Shown one piece after another: positions 18,731 to 26,501 of a stretch of 64,000 bases of DNA (position 1 is the stretch's first letter; each line of letters begins with the position of its first letter). Location: assembly GCA_965242595.1 (NCBI GenBank), contig OZ251464.1, positions 2,294,001-2,358,000 on the forward strand, read 5' to 3'. Position numbers and translations under genes: made by a program. This DNA is from SP197 sp965242595. GTDB taxonomy: Bacteria; Pseudomonadota; Alphaproteobacteria; SP197. The notes below the pieces were generated by a model. That model saw nothing but the letters and a program-made list of their open reading frames with translations. It did not search any database and had not been told where the DNA came from.

Positions 18731-19651
18731 ATGCGCCATGTTGCGCTGGCGGTGCTGGTGGCCGGTCTTTCGGCCTGTGGCTCGGTGGTGGACGTCTATG
18801 AGCCTTCGGCCCGGGACATCGCGCGGGTGAACGTCGAATCCCGGACTTACGAACTCAAACCGTCGCGGGACATGAGCAGGGACGAACTCCAGGCCACCCT
18901 GAGCCGGGTGACCGGGAGGATCAGGCCCGTCGCGGCGGCGATGTGCGACGAGGTGGTGGCAGCGGCGAGCTTCGATCTGTTTGTGAGCGCGTCGTCGTGC
19001 CGGGACATCCGCAACACATGGCCCGCAATAGAATACAGCGACCGGATCAACGCCTATGTGGACGAGAACAACCGGATGACCTTCTATTCGGGTTTGATGG
19101 AGGCGGCCGGTTCGGACGACGAGATCGCGGCGGTGATGGCCCATGAATACGCCCACATCATCATGGGCCATGTCGATAAAAGCATGACCAACCGGACGGT
19201 CGGCACTATCGCCGGTGCCGTGGGGGGCGCCCTGCTGGGAACGGCGCTATCTGGCGTGACCGGAAACGAGAGCGATGTGGGCACATTCGCCGCCGCCGGG
19301 GCCACCATCGGGGCGGTGGCGGCGCTGGAGTTTTCGCCTGAAATGGAGATGGAATCCGACCGTATCGCGGTCTATATCGTGAAACGGGCCGGATACGACA
19401 TGGAACAGGGCCGGGCGTTTTTTATTCGCATGCTGAAGATGGAAAAGGAGCTGGGACCGGCCAGATCGGGGCAGCTGCTGGGCTTTGTGAGAACTCATCC
19501 TACCGACGAAGAACGCATCGCCCATTGGGGCGAGACGATGAAGAAGGCGGCGTTTCAGGATGCCCCAGATTTTGTCGTGGAGTCCCCGCCCGAAGAGCGC
19601 GGGGAGGGAGGGTTTCTCGACGGCCTGTGGGATATCGTCGGGGACGACTGA
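18731..19651 (+). CDS. M48-family metallopeptidase lipoprotein
   Basis: Zinc protease related to BepA/LoiP quality-control enzymes of the outer membrane and periplasm. A lipoprotein signal with lipobox LSAC (Cys at residue 16) is followed by the HExxH motif AHEYAHIIMGH near residue 138, a Gly/Ala-rich insertion (AGAVGGALLGTALSGVTG) and the third zinc ligand in EMEMESDRIAVYI near residue 212. A DEERIAHWGE segment near residue 258 is also typical. 306 residues; a GGAGG-type site precedes the ATG. It stands about 105 bases before an ABC transporter operon, with no evident link. Confidence 0.9.
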   Translation: MRHVALAVLVAGLSACGSVVDVYEPSARDIARVNVESRTYELKPSRDMSRDELQATLSRVTGRIRPVAAAMCDEVVAAASFDLFVSASSCRDIRNTWPAIEYSDRINAYVDENNRMTFYSGLMEAAGSDDEIAAVMAHEYAHIIMGHVDKSMTNRTVGTIAGAVGGALLGTALSGVTGNESDVGTFAAAGATIGAVAALEFSPEMEMESDRIAVYIVKRAGYDMEQGRAFFIRMLKMEKELGPARSGQLLGFVRTHPTDEERIAHWGETMKKAAFQDAPDFVVESPPEERGEGGFLDGLWDIVGDD

Positions 19652-19756
19652 GCGGGGCGTGGTGAAGCGGCCCCGGCAGCGGGCCTTTGCCAGCGCCCGC
19701 CGCCGCCCTAGGATGGCGCCCGGGATGACGGCGACCGGCGGAGGGGGGCGCGGGGC

Positions 19757-20704
19757 GTGCTGAAACTGATCGCCAAGCGGCTGCTGCTGGGGCTTTTGAC
19801 CCTGTGGGCCATCTCCGTGCTGGTGTTTCTGGGCACCGAGATCCTGCCCGGCGATGTGGCCGAGGCCATCCTGGGGCAGACGGCAACGCCGGAGACGGTG
19901 GCCGCCCTGCGCGAGAAGCTGGGCCTGGATGCCCCCGCCCACATTCGCTATGGCAGCTGGATGGCCGGCATCCTGGCGGGCGATATGGGCACCTCGCTCA
20001 CCAACGGCATCGCCGTCGATCGCGTCATCGGCCTGCGGCTCTGGAACACCGTCAATCTGGCGCTTTATGCCACCGCCGTCGCGCTGCCGCTGGCGCTGCT
20101 GCTGGGGGTGCTGTGCGCCGCCTGGCCGGAGCGTGGCTTCGACCGCGCCACCAATTCCACCACCGTGTTCTTCATCTCGATCCCGGATTTCGTGATCGCG
20201 CTGGTGTTCATCATCGTCTTCGCCATGGAGCTGGACTGGTTCCCCTTCGTCATCCACCGCCCGCGCTGGTCCGACCCCTTCGCCACCATGGGCCAGACCT
20301 TTCTGCCCATGATGACCCTGGTGCTGACCATCCTGGCCCATATCGTCCGCATGACCCGGGCCGCCATCCTGGATGTGATGAAGCAGGCCTATGTCGAGAT
20401 GGCGCTGCTGAAGGGGGCGCCGAAAGCGCGCATCGTGCTGCGCCACGCCATCCCCAACGCGCTGGGCCCCATCGTCAACGTCATCGCCCTGAATCTGGGC
20501 TATCTGGTCAGCGGCGTGGTGATCGTGGAGGTGATCTTCACCTATCCCGGGCTGGGCCGGCTGATGGTGGATTCGGTGGCCTTTCGCGATCTGCCCCTGT
20601 TGCAGGCGGTGGCGCTGATCTTCTGCGGCGTCTATATCGCCCTCAATATCGGCGCCGATATCTGCGCCATCATGGCCAATCCGCGCCTGAGATACGCGAC
20701 ATGA
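19757..20704 (+). CDS. ABC transporter permease, peptide/nickel (DppB/OppB) type
   Basis: Inner-membrane permease of 315 residues. The start LIAKRLLLGLLTLWAISVLVF is the standard first helix of DppB-type proteins, followed by a periplasmic domain (GTEILPGDVAEAILG, GDMGTSLTNG) and about five more helices. The EAA loop reads YVEMALLKGAPKARIVLRHAIPNALGPIV near residue 220. GTG start at 19757 after a G-rich site. It overlaps the next permease by ATGA. No binding protein gene is in this operon, so the ligand is unassigned. Confidence 0.93.
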   Translation: MLKLIAKRLLLGLLTLWAISVLVFLGTEILPGDVAEAILGQTATPETVAALREKLGLDAPAHIRYGSWMAGILAGDMGTSLTNGIAVDRVIGLRLWNTVNLALYATAVALPLALLLGVLCAAWPERGFDRATNSTTVFFISIPDFVIALVFIIVFAMELDWFPFVIHRPRWSDPFATMGQTFLPMMTLVLTILAHIVRMTRAAILDVMKQAYVEMALLKGAPKARIVLRHAIPNALGPIVNVIALNLGYLVSGVVIVEVIFTYPGLGRLMVDSVAFRDLPLLQAVALIFCGVYIALNIGADICAIMANPRLRYAT

Positions 20705-21570
20705 ACGCGGCGGCGACAGGGCGCAGACGCAGCCGCCGGGCGCGTCCAAAGCCCGACCGCTGGGCCTGGGCCGGCATCGCCATCGTTGCCGCCGGCATCC
20801 TGCTGGCCCTGATCGGGCCGCTGCTGGCGCCCTTCGGCGTCGGCGAGATCGTCTCCGCCTCCAATTTCGAACCGCCCGGCGAAACCACCCTGCTGGGCAC
20901 CGACACCCTGGGCCGCGACATCGTCTCGCGCCTGCTCCATGGCGCCCGCCTGACCGTGGGCGTGGCGCTGGCCACCACGCTGCTGGGCTTCCTGCTGGGC
21001 ATGGCGCTGGGCTTTTCGGCCGCCGAGATCGGCGGGGCCTGCGATGCCTTCATCGTGTGGCTGGCGGATACCATGCTGTCCTTCCCGCCGCTGATGCTGG
21101 CGCTGATCGTGGTCGGCGCCGTCTCCTCCAGCCTGACCGTGCTGGTATGCGTGATCGCGGTGATCCACGCCCCGCGCGTGGTGCGCGTCTCCCGCGCCGT
21201 GGCCATGAACATCGCGGCGCTGGAATTCGTAGAGGTGGCGCGCGCCCGCGGCGAATCCCTGGCCTCCATCCTGGTGCGCGAGATCTTCCCTTCCACCGTC
21301 CGCCCCCTGGCGGTGGAGTTCGGGCTGCGCATGACCTATTCCATCCTCTTCCTCTCCAGCCTTTCCTTCCTGGGCTTCGGCATCCAGCCGCCGGACGCCG
21401 ATTGGGGCTCCATGGTGCGGGAGAATCTGAACGGCCTGCAGAACGGCGCCTATCTTTCGGTGCTGGCGCCGGCCTTCGCCATCGCCATCCTGACCGTGGG
21501 CGTCAACCTGATCGTCGATTGGCTGGGCGCCCATTCGGGGCGCGCCATCTCCGAGGAGCTGACCGGGTGA
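20701..21570 (+). CDS. ABC transporter permease, peptide/nickel (DppC/OppC) type
   Basis: Second permease of the pair, 289 residues with a basic cytosolic N-terminus (GRRRSRRARPKPDR), one leading helix, the family segment LLGTDTLGRDIVSRLLHGARLTVGVAL near residue 65, and an EAA loop EFVEVARARGESLASILVREIFPSTVRPL near residue 180. FLGFGIQPPDADWGSMV near residue 222 is a hallmark of DppC proteins. It shares 4-base overlaps with the permease before and the ATPase after, so the three are one transcript. Confidence 0.94.
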   Translation: MNAAATGRRRSRRARPKPDRWAWAGIAIVAAGILLALIGPLLAPFGVGEIVSASNFEPPGETTLLGTDTLGRDIVSRLLHGARLTVGVALATTLLGFLLGMALGFSAAEIGGACDAFIVWLADTMLSFPPLMLALIVVGAVSSSLTVLVCVIAVIHAPRVVRVSRAVAMNIAALEFVEVARARGESLASILVREIFPSTVRPLAVEFGLRMTYSILFLSSLSFLGFGIQPPDADWGSMVRENLNGLQNGAYLSVLAPAFAIAILTVGVNLIVDWLGAHSGRAISEELTG

Positions 21571-23438
21571 CGGCGCTGCTGGCGATCGAGCGTCTCAGCG
21601 TCGAAGGCCGCCCGCCCTCCGGCATCTGGGTGGAAACGGTGCGCCGGTGCAGCGTCCGGGTCGAGGCCGGCGAGGTGGTGGCGCTGATCGGCGAATCCGG
21701 CGCCGGCAAAACCACGCTGGCCCTGGCGGCGCTGGGCTATGCCCGGCCTGGCACCCGCTTCACCGGCGGGCGGGTGCTGCTGCAAGGCAGCGATGTGCTG
21801 GCCATGCCGGTGCGGCAACGCCGCCAGCTGCGGGGCAAGGAGGTCGCCTATGTCGCCCAAAGCGCGCAGGCGGCGCTGAACCCCGCCATCCCGGTGGGCG
21901 AGCAGATCGCCGAAAGCCTGACGCTTCATGGCATGGCCCGGGGCATGGCTCGGGGCATGGCCCGGGGCAGCGACGGCGAACGGCGCATCCTGGAGCTGCT
22001 GGACCTGCTGGATCTGCCCCATCCCGAAACCATCGCCCGGCGCTATCCCCATCAGATCTCGGGCGGCCAGCAGCAGCGCATCATGATGGCCATGGCGCTG
22101 GCCTGCCGCCCGCGGCTGCTGGTGCTGGACGAACCCACCACGGCCCTGGACGTCACCACCCAGATCGAGGTGCTGAAGGCCATCAAGCACGTCATCCGCG
22201 AGCGCAACACGGCGGCGCTTTATGTCAGCCACGATCTTTCGGTGGTGGCGCAGCTGGCCGACCGCATCCTGGTGATGAACCAGGGCCATGTGGTGGAAGA
22301 AGGGGCGACGGGCGCCATCCTGGCCACCCCCCGCCAGCATTACACCCGCACCCTGCTGGCGGCGGTGAAGCCGAAACCGACGGCGGCGGCCGTCGCCTCC
22401 CGTTCCGCCCCGGTCGCAGCCACGGGCGGGCCGCAGCCGGTGCTGGCGGTGCAGGCGGTGGACGCCAGCTACGAGCGGGCGCGCCCGTTCCAGGCCCTGA
22501 CGCGAGAGCGCCATGTGCTGCACGGCGTCGATCTGGAGGTCTATCCGCGCGAGGTGCTGGCGGTGGTGGGCGAATCGGGCAGCGGCAAATCCACCCTGGC
22601 GCGGGTGGTCGCCGGCCTGCATCCGCCCCTGGCGGGCGCCGTGACGCTGGGCGGGCAGACGCTGGCGGGGCAGGCGCGGCGGCGCAGGCGGGAGGAGCTG
22701 CGCCGCATCCAGATCGTCTTCCAGAGCCCGGAACAGTCGCTCAACCCGGAACGGCGCGTCGGCGATGCGCTGGCCCGCCCGCTGGAGCTGTATTTCGGCA
22801 TGTCGGGGTCCGAGAAGGCCGACCGCATCGCCGAGCTGCTGGAGATGGTGGGGCTGGAGGCCGACTTTGCCGGGCGCTTTCCGGCCGAGCTTTCCGGCGG
22901 CCAGCGCCAGCGGGTTTCCATCGCCCGGGCCTTCGCCGCCCGCCCGGACGTGATCTTGTGCGACGAGGTGCTCTCGGCCCTGGATACGGTGGTCGCCTCG
23001 CGCATTCTGGAGCTGATGAAGGCGCTGCGCGAGGACCACCGGGTCGCCTATGTCTTCATCAGCCACGACCTTGCCACCGTCGCCTCCATCGCCGACCGGG
23101 TGGCGGTGATGTATGCCGGGCGCATCGTCGATGCCGGCCCCATCGACGCGGTGTTCGCGCCGCCCCACCATCCCTATACCCAGCTGCTGATCGGCTCGGT
23201 GCCGGCGCTGCGCCAGGGCTGGCTGGAGGAGGTGGTCGCCAGCCGCGAGGCGGAGGCCGGCATGAGAAGCAACGCCATGCTGCACGATCTGCCCTGCCCC
23301 TTCCGCCGCCGCTGCCCGCTGACCGTCCCCGGGCGCTGCGATGTGGAGCCGACGCCCCGCCGCCAGCTGGACCGGGGCCATGTGGTGTTCTGCCAGCACG
23401 GCAAACAGGCGCTGCTGGCGGCGCAGGCCCAGCCCTGA
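21567..23438 (+). CDS. ABC transporter ATP-binding protein with two nucleotide-binding domains (DppD-DppF fusion)
   Basis: Energises the two permeases encoded just upstream. 623 residues contain two full ATPases: Walker A GESGAGKTTLA near residue 50 with signature ISGGQQQR near 163 and Walker B LLVLDEPTTALD near 184; second Walker A GESGSGKSTLA near 338, signature LSGGQRQR near 443 and Walker B VILCDEVLSALD near 464. The peptide-transport C-terminal cysteine segment (HDLPCPFRRRCPL, CDVEP, FCQHG) is present. GTG start overlaps the permease stop (GTGA). An in-frame run GMARGMARGMARG made by a 12-base repeat sits in the first domain near residue 125, between the Q-loop region and the signature. 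Confidence 0.94.
   Translation: MTALLAIERLSVEGRPPSGIWVETVRRCSVRVEAGEVVALIGESGAGKTTLALAALGYARPGTRFTGGRVLLQGSDVLAMPVRQRRQLRGKEVAYVAQSAQAALNPAIPVGEQIAESLTLHGMARGMARGMARGSDGERRILELLDLLDLPHPETIARRYPHQISGGQQQRIMMAMALACRPRLLVLDEPTTALDVTTQIEVLKAIKHVIRERNTAALYVSHDLSVVAQLADRILVMNQGHVVEEGATGAILATPRQHYTRTLLAAVKPKPTAAAVASRSAPVAATGGPQPVLAVQAVDASYERARPFQALTRERHVLHGVDLEVYPREVLAVVGESGSGKSTLARVVAGLHPPLAGAVTLGGQTLAGQARRRRREELRRIQIVFQSPEQSLNPERRVGDALARPLELYFGMSGSEKADRIAELLEMVGLEADFAGRFPAELSGGQRQRVSIARAFAARPDVILCDEVLSALDTVVASRILELMKALREDHRVAYVFISHDLATVASIADRVAVMYAGRIVDAGPIDAVFAPPHHPYTQLLIGSVPALRQGWLEEVVASREAEAGMRSNAMLHDLPCPFRRRCPLTVPGRCDVEPTPRRQLDRGHVVFCQHGKQALLAAQAQP
21930..21965. repeat. 12-base in-frame tandem repeat inside the ABC ATPase
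   Basis: GGCATGGCCCGG, GGCATGGCTCGG, GGCATGGCCCGG: three units encoding Gly-Met-Ala-Arg each. Being a multiple of three, copy changes would only lengthen or shorten a loop. Confidence 0.85.
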
Positions 23439-23531
23439 CCGGGGCCATGGCACCCGCGACGATGGCGCACATGTCGTGAAACCGTCGCATGGCGGCGCCA
23501 GGATGGCCCCCTTTCACCGGGAGCGTAGGCG

Positions 23532-24200
23532 ATGGCCGATATGAGCCGCAGGCTGGCGGCGGAATTCGTGGGCACGGCCTTTCTGCTGGCAACCGTGATC
23601 GGCTCCGGCGTCATGGCAGAGACGCTCTCGCCCGCCAATCACGGCGTGGCGCTGCTGGGCAACACCGTCGCCACCGGCGCCATCCTGGCGGTGCTGATCC
23701 TGATCTACGGCCCCGTCTCCGGCGCCCATTTCAACCCGGCCGTCACCCTGGCCTTCGCGCTCCGGCGCGAGATTGCGCCCGCAGATGGGGCCGCCTATGT
23801 GGCGGCGCAGGTGGCCGGCGCGCTCACCGGCGCCATCCTGGCCCACCTCATGTTCGATCTGCCGGCGCTGTTCGCCTCCGGCCAGGCCAGAACCGGCCCC
23901 GGCCAGTGGCTGGGCGAAGCGGTGGCAACCTTCAGCCTGTTGGCGGCGATCTTCGGCTGCCTGCGCTGGCGCCCCGATGCCGTGCCCTGGGCGGTGGGCC
24001 TCGTGATCGCCGCCGGCTATTGGTACACATCGTCCACCTCCTTCGCCAATCCGGCCGTGACCGTGGCGCGCAGCTTCACGGATACCTTCTCCGGCATCGC
24101 GCCCGCCCACGCGCCGGCCTTCATCGCCGCCCAGCTGGCCGGCGCGGCGGCGGCCGTGCTGTTCTTCCGCTGGCTGCTGGCACCGGCGGACGGGGATTGA
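23532..24200 (+). CDS. MIP/aquaporin family channel
   Basis: Membrane channel for water or small uncharged solutes, 222 residues with six hydrophobic segments. Both half-helix motifs are present: GAHFNPAVTLAF near residue 62 and SFANPAVTVARSFTDTF near residue 177. In ordinary aquaporins the second motif is followed directly by an Arg of the selectivity filter; here the sequence is NPAV and the Arg comes four positions later, a form seen in bacterial channels found with arsenic genes. No ars genes are adjacent, so the solute is open. It is followed by a small lipoprotein gene. Confidence 0.9.
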   Translation: MADMSRRLAAEFVGTAFLLATVIGSGVMAETLSPANHGVALLGNTVATGAILAVLILIYGPVSGAHFNPAVTLAFALRREIAPADGAAYVAAQVAGALTGAILAHLMFDLPALFASGQARTGPGQWLGEAVATFSLLAAIFGCLRWRPDAVPWAVGLVIAAGYWYTSSTSFANPAVTVARSFTDTFSGIAPAHAPAFIAAQLAGAAAAVLFFRWLLAPADGD

Positions 24201-24223
24201 CTGTGCCGCCGCAGGGCGCCCCA

Positions 24224-24790
24224 ATGGTGGCCATGGCTCGCCTTGCCGCCCTTGCCTTCGCCCTGGCGCTGGCCGCCTGTTCCGGAACGGGCGGCGTCAG
24301 CGTGACCCATATCGCCCAGGATTCGCTCTATGCGCCGCAGCTGCTGCGATCGCCCGCCGGCCGCCCGCTGCCCATCGTCGCCACCGGCCCCGGCAGCCAG
24401 GACCGGCGCTGGGCCGAAGCGGCGGCCGAGGCGCTGGCCGCCATCGCCTGGCTGCCCTTCCGCAACGCCCAGGCGGCGCCCCGGGGCGCCGAGGGCGGTT
24501 TTCACATCGCCGTGGCGGTGGCAGCGCCGCTGCGGGCCGCCGCCGGCGATGCCTGCGCCGGCGCCATCGACCGGGCGGGGCCGGGCGCCAGCGACGGCCG
24601 CAGCCATGTCATCGTCGCGCTGTGCCATCGGGAAAGGCCCATCGCCTCGGCCCGGGCGGCGGTGGCGGCCTTCTCCGGGCCGGCCTCGCCGCTGCTGGCC
24701 CTGGCGGTGCAGGCGGCGGCGGTGCAGGCCTTTCCGCGCCGTTCGCCCGACATTCCCGACGGCCACGACATCCAGCTGCCCGTGCCCTGA
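24224..24790 (+). CDS. Hypothetical lipoprotein
   Basis: Not recognised as a named family. 188 residues: a hydrophobic leader MARLAALAFALALAAC ending in a lipobox (LAAC), then a secreted Ala-rich domain with two further cysteines (residues ~106 and ~130) that could form a disulphide. The C-terminus ends DIPDGHDIQLPVP. It lies 23 bases after the aquaporin gene on the same strand, so probably the same transcript. ATG at 24224 or 24233. Confidence 0.7.
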   Translation: MVAMARLAALAFALALAACSGTGGVSVTHIAQDSLYAPQLLRSPAGRPLPIVATGPGSQDRRWAEAAAEALAAIAWLPFRNAQAAPRGAEGGFHIAVAVAAPLRAAAGDACAGAIDRAGPGASDGRSHVIVALCHRERPIASARAAVAAFSGPASPLLALAVQAAAVQAFPRRSPDIPDGHDIQLPVP

Positions 24791-24839
24791 TCCGCGCCGG
24801 CATCGATGCCACCTGGCAGGATGCCCGAAGGGCGCGGCT

Positions 24840-25244
24840 CTACGGCACCGGCAGCGCCACCATCGCTGCCAGCAGGGCGCCGAAGCCAAGCACCATCAGG
24901 GCGGCCAGCGCCAACGCAACGCGCAACAGGTCTGCCTTGGTCGCCATAGCGCCCTTCACTTCGGCCAGGTCTGCTGCGCTTGCCTTGGTCGCCAGTTCGG
25001 CCTTCATGTCGCCAAGGTCTGTCCGAGCATCACCGAGATCTGCCCGAACCTCGCCAAGGCCGGTTTGCAGGTCTGTCGTGCTTGCTTTGGTCGCCAGTTC
25101 GGTCTTCACCTCGCCAAGGCCGGCTTGCAGATCTGCCTTGCTTGGCGTCGCATCCGCCACGGCATCGCGCACCGCATCGGCGTGCGCCCGGTTCACGCCG
25201 GCGGCTTCCAGGCGTCGCGCAAAGGTCAGCGTAGCAAGGGACAT
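24840..25244 (-). CDS. DUF1640/CCDC90-type coiled-coil membrane protein
   Basis: 134 residues, close in layout to bacterial relatives of mitochondrial MCUR1: an N-terminal FARRLEAAGVNRAHADAVRDAVADA segment, a long heptad-like region with repeats (DLQAGLGEVKTELATKAS, DLQTGLGEVRADLGDARTDLGDMKAELATKAS, DLAEVKGAMATKADL), and a single C-terminal transmembrane helix near residues 110-131. Function unknown; the relatives are thought to be scaffolds in the membrane. The repeats give a visible DNA direct repeat (GCCAGTTCGG, CTCGCCAAGGCCGG). ATG at 25244 chosen over a longer frame because it matches the usual family start. Confidence 0.82.
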   Translation of the reverse strand: MSLATLTFARRLEAAGVNRAHADAVRDAVADATPSKADLQAGLGEVKTELATKASTTDLQTGLGEVRADLGDARTDLGDMKAELATKASAADLAEVKGAMATKADLLRVALALAALMVLGFGALLAAMVALPVP

Positions 25245-25458
25245 GGCCACCGCTCCCCGCTTCATGCGCGTTAGATTGGCACCGCACCGGGCTAGGCGCA
25301 ACCGGCCCGCCCTATGCCTACGCCATGGCCGCATAACTTGGCGAAGCGGCAACTGCCCCTGGAAAGGCTGGCGGCGGCGCCGTCACCAGCGCCGCCGCCC
25401 CTTGCCTGGCCGCACCCGCTTCCCCGTTCAGGATGCTCAGTTTGTGGCAGACAGGCGG

Positions 25459-25487
25459 TTGACATCCGCCCGCCGGTGCTTTCATCT
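25459..25487 (+). promoter_or_regulatory. Sigma-70-like promoter candidate
   Basis: TTGACA at 25459-25464, a 17-base spacer, then TCATCT at 25482-25487. The -35 is perfect; the -10 is poor, which is common in GC-rich alphaproteobacteria. It would give a leader of about 150 bases. Confidence 0.4.
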
Positions 25488-25514
25488 TTCTTGCATCGCC
25501 AAACACGCCAACGC

Positions 25515-25623
25515 GGCGGCCTGTGTCGGGCCGCCCGCGTAATAAAAGACCGTCTTACGGAAACACGCGGGAATCCCACGCGTTGGCGATTGTTTGGCGA
25601 CCGGCCCGGCAATCCTGCCGGGC
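25515..25623 (+). promoter_or_regulatory. Structured 5' leader with alternative hairpins
   Basis: Perfect stem GGCGGCC/GGCCGCC (25515-25535, 7-base loop). CCCGCGT at 25534-25540 can pair with ACGCGGG at 25565-25571, but the same ACGCGGG can instead pair with CCCACGCGT at 25575-25583 (one bulge). A last perfect stem GCCCGGCA/TGCCGGGC spans 25604-25623, just before the GGAG ribosome-binding site. The mutually exclusive pairings resemble an attenuator or riboregulator. No known family recognised. Confidence 0.35.
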
Positions 25624-25641
25624 GGAGCGCGGGAGCGACAC

Positions 25642-26281
25642 ATGAAACGCAAAACGCACACTGTCGATGCTGGCGGCGATGGCCAGCTTGTTCTTTCTGC
25701 CAGCCAGCCTTGAGGCCGACGGGACCGTCTGGCAGCGACTGGACCCGTCGGAGGCACGTGTCAGCTTGCATATGCTGGGGCCGGCCGAGGGAGTCGAGGT
25801 GGGGGTGTCCCGGGACACTGGCAGCCCGTTCTACCAGGAGTATTCATGGTGGGGATTCGAAGGTGGACACCCACGATACCAAGTGGAGATCGGATTCTTC
25901 TATGCCACCCATCGGGGCGGATGGGACACAACATATGTGGGGCGCGATGCTTTCTTCGAGGAGTTCGCGGCCCTGGAGGAGAGCTGGATCGAGCGCGATG
26001 CCACCGATGGGCCGACGATTTCGACCGATATCGGCGATATCGAGACCTTCGGCTTCGATATCGACACGGGCGCCAACACCTTCGGCTAGCAACACCGGCA
26101 GTGCCTCGGTTTTACACGGGGGTTCGACCGACGGAACACCGGCGGCTGGAGTCACTTCCCCAAGGTTCTCCACTTTTACGTCTGCGCCTTGCGCGGCCGG
26201 TCCATGTCGGAAGACGTGCTTGTGGAGATGCTCGCCGGCCTCGGCATCGAAGACGAGTTCGAGGTGCTGGTGGAGAACTAG
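25642..26281 (+). pseudogene. Secreted protein of unknown function, broken by a frameshift and a stop codon
   Basis: GGAG and a good ATG at 25642 open a frame that ends after 23 codons. Removing one A from the AAAA run in codons 4-5 would join MKRKR to LSMLAAMASLFFLPASLEA, a textbook signal peptide, and continue for ~140 residues (YQEYSWWGFEGGHP, GRDAFFEEFAALEESWIERDA). That frame then meets TAG at 26087-26089, yet stays protein-like afterwards (NTGGWSHFPKVLHFYVCALR, VEMLAGLGIEDEFEVLVEN) to a second TAG at 26279. A TGG-to-TAG change would explain the first stop. Family not recognised. Either a recent pseudogene or two sequence errors. Confidence 0.65.
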
Positions 26282-26501
26282 TTGCCACCGTCCGGCGCCA
26301 GGGCAAAGCGCAGGGCCTCACCCGGCGGCCACCAACGGGCGCGCGCCATCGCCGCCGCCCGCGCCCCGTCACCCGCACCCTGGCACGCCGAGATGGTGTC
26401 TGCTAAGGGATGGGGCCGCGCCTGCTGCCCGGCCGCGCCCGCGCTGACGGACATCTCCCACCAAGCGCGGCCAGCGCCCTATCCCCGAGGAGTCCGCCGC
26501 C

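Larger units (their letters stand above)
25245..25641. other. Intergenic region with structured leader
   Basis: 397 bases without a supported gene. The left third carries only the upstream side of the coiled-coil gene. From about 25459 it holds a promoter-like pair and then a run of hairpins leading to a ribosome-binding site and the broken secreted-protein gene. Confidence 0.6.

Noticed and set aside
26087..26089. In-frame TAG as pyrrolysine in the secreted protein
   Set aside because: No pyl genes are seen, the MttB-family gene has no internal TAG, and the same gene carries a frameshift; a nonsense change is simpler.
26282..26501. Glycine riboswitch ahead of the GcvT-like gene
   Set aside because: No tandem aptamer pattern or conserved core could be found in the 220 bases.
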